Position numbers and translations under genes: made by a program
Assembly: GCF_000159315.1 (NCBI RefSeq)
Contig: NZ_GG669993.1
Span: 294,380 to 341,094 of the forward strand
Direction: 5' to 3'
DNA length: 46,715 bases
Origin: Lentilactobacillus hilgardii DSM 20176 = ATCC 8290
GTDB lineage: Bacteria; Bacillota; Bacilli; Lactobacillales; Lactobacillaceae
The notes under the pieces: model-generated
Databases searched by the model: none
What the model saw: only the letters and a program-made list of their open reading frames with translations
What the model was told of the DNA's origin: nothing
Shown here: positions 46,310-46,715 of the stretch, in pieces
How the letters are laid out: each line of letters starts with the position of its first letter
Position numbering within the stretch: position 1 is the stretch's first letter

Positions 46310-46691
46310 CATGGAGAGCTTGCATGGCAAGGTTATGAGCACCATGATTTTGAGTATCGGGAATCCATGTGTTAATAACAGTTGTAAAATGATTCTGCAA
46401 TGTAATCAGTTGTTCTGTTTGTGTTTCAAAGTGTTTGGCATACGCTTTATTCAAACTGTCAATCACGATTTTGCTATCTGTATAGTAGAAAACAAACTCG
46501 GCTGGATCGATTCCCAGGCCAATTAATTTTTGAAATCCACCAATGGCTGCTTCAAATTCGGCATGATGATTATCCATCGACACAATTTTTTGGTTAAGCT
46601 GAATCTGATGGCCGTTTTGGATGATTAAAATGCCAATAGCAGCCTTACCGGATTGCTGATTAACTGCCGCATCCGTATATAATTTAATCAT
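46302..46691 (-). CDS. RNase HI-like protein
   Basis: 129-residue single-domain RNase H fold (reverse-transcriptase-like family, related to B. subtilis YpeP/YpdQ). The first three catalytic acidic residues are visible: Asp7 in LYTDAAV, Glu in HHAEFEAA, Asp in YYTDSKI. The fourth position reads GAHNLA where canonical RNase HI has AD.LA, so His replaces Asp. Activity on RNA-DNA hybrids is therefore uncertain. The gene is probably complete; 24 bases of unassigned sequence follow to the window edge. Confidence 0.82.
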   Translation of the reverse strand: MIKLYTDAAVNQQSGKAAIGILIIQNGHQIQLNQKIVSMDNHHAEFEAAIGGFQKLIGLGIDPAEFVFYYTDSKIVIDSLNKAYAKHFETQTEQLITLQNHFTTVINTWIPDTQNHGAHNLAMQALHAK

Positions 46692-46715
46692 TTATATGCA
46701 CCACTTTCTTTGTTA

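Overview
The window is a gene-dense stretch of ordinary chromosome from a low-GC Firmicute, almost certainly a member of the Lactobacillaceae. Pointers are the thyA product (316 residues with its catalytic cysteine at 198, as in Lactobacillus casei thymidylate synthase), the mevalonate-route operon, two C69 dipeptidases, a type B RNase P RNA, and gene order shared with Bacillus subtilis and lactobacilli. I see no tRNA, rRNA operon, CRISPR array, insertion sequence, prophage or plasmid gene. Genus cannot be fixed from this alone.

Layout. (1) 1-4.3 kb: the tail of a probable LysM protein, then cmk, rpsA, der and hup. (2) 4.3-6.7 kb: a TPR protein converging on a YitT-type membrane protein. (3) 6.9-19.1 kb: a long rightward run, cca, an ABC-F ATPase, thyA, dfrA, degV, a GDSL lipase (YpmR-like), ypmS, yozE, rbgA, rnhB, dprA, topA. 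It links tRNA maturation, folate/thymidylate supply, ribosome assembly and DNA maintenance. (4) 19.3-27.7 kb: a looser set of mostly single-gene units, with two convergent paralogous dipeptidases, a 4-OT tautomerase, glycerol kinase, a Cof-type HAD phosphatase, an RsmF-like rRNA methyltransferase and YaaA. Nearly all have their own promoter and strong terminators. (5) 27.8-31.9 kb, minus strand: mvaK1-mvaD-mvaK2-fni, the lower mevalonate pathway to isopentenyl/dimethylallyl diphosphate, as one overlapping operon. (6) 32.2-39.0 kb: dinG, ypmB, aspB, asnS, dnaD, the B. subtilis order. (7) 39.2-45.1 kb: recU-pbp1A (minus) diverging from ypsA-gpsB-rnpB-THUMP methyltransferase, a cell-wall/division/RNase P neighbourhood. 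(8) 45.2-46.7 kb: a DadA-type FAD oxidoreductase converging, with an 8-bp overlap, on an RNase HI-like protein.

I did not find a new multi-gene system. The points most worth checking are: a glycerol kinase with threonine at the position of the PTS-phosphorylated histidine, next to a cre-like site over its start codon; genes whose best-spaced Shine-Dalgarno points to an in-frame ATT or ATC codon; a perfect 14-bp inverted repeat that could be an attenuator ahead of the mevalonate operon; a DHFR lacking the usual cofactor-binding arginine; and a family of terminators sharing primary sequence.
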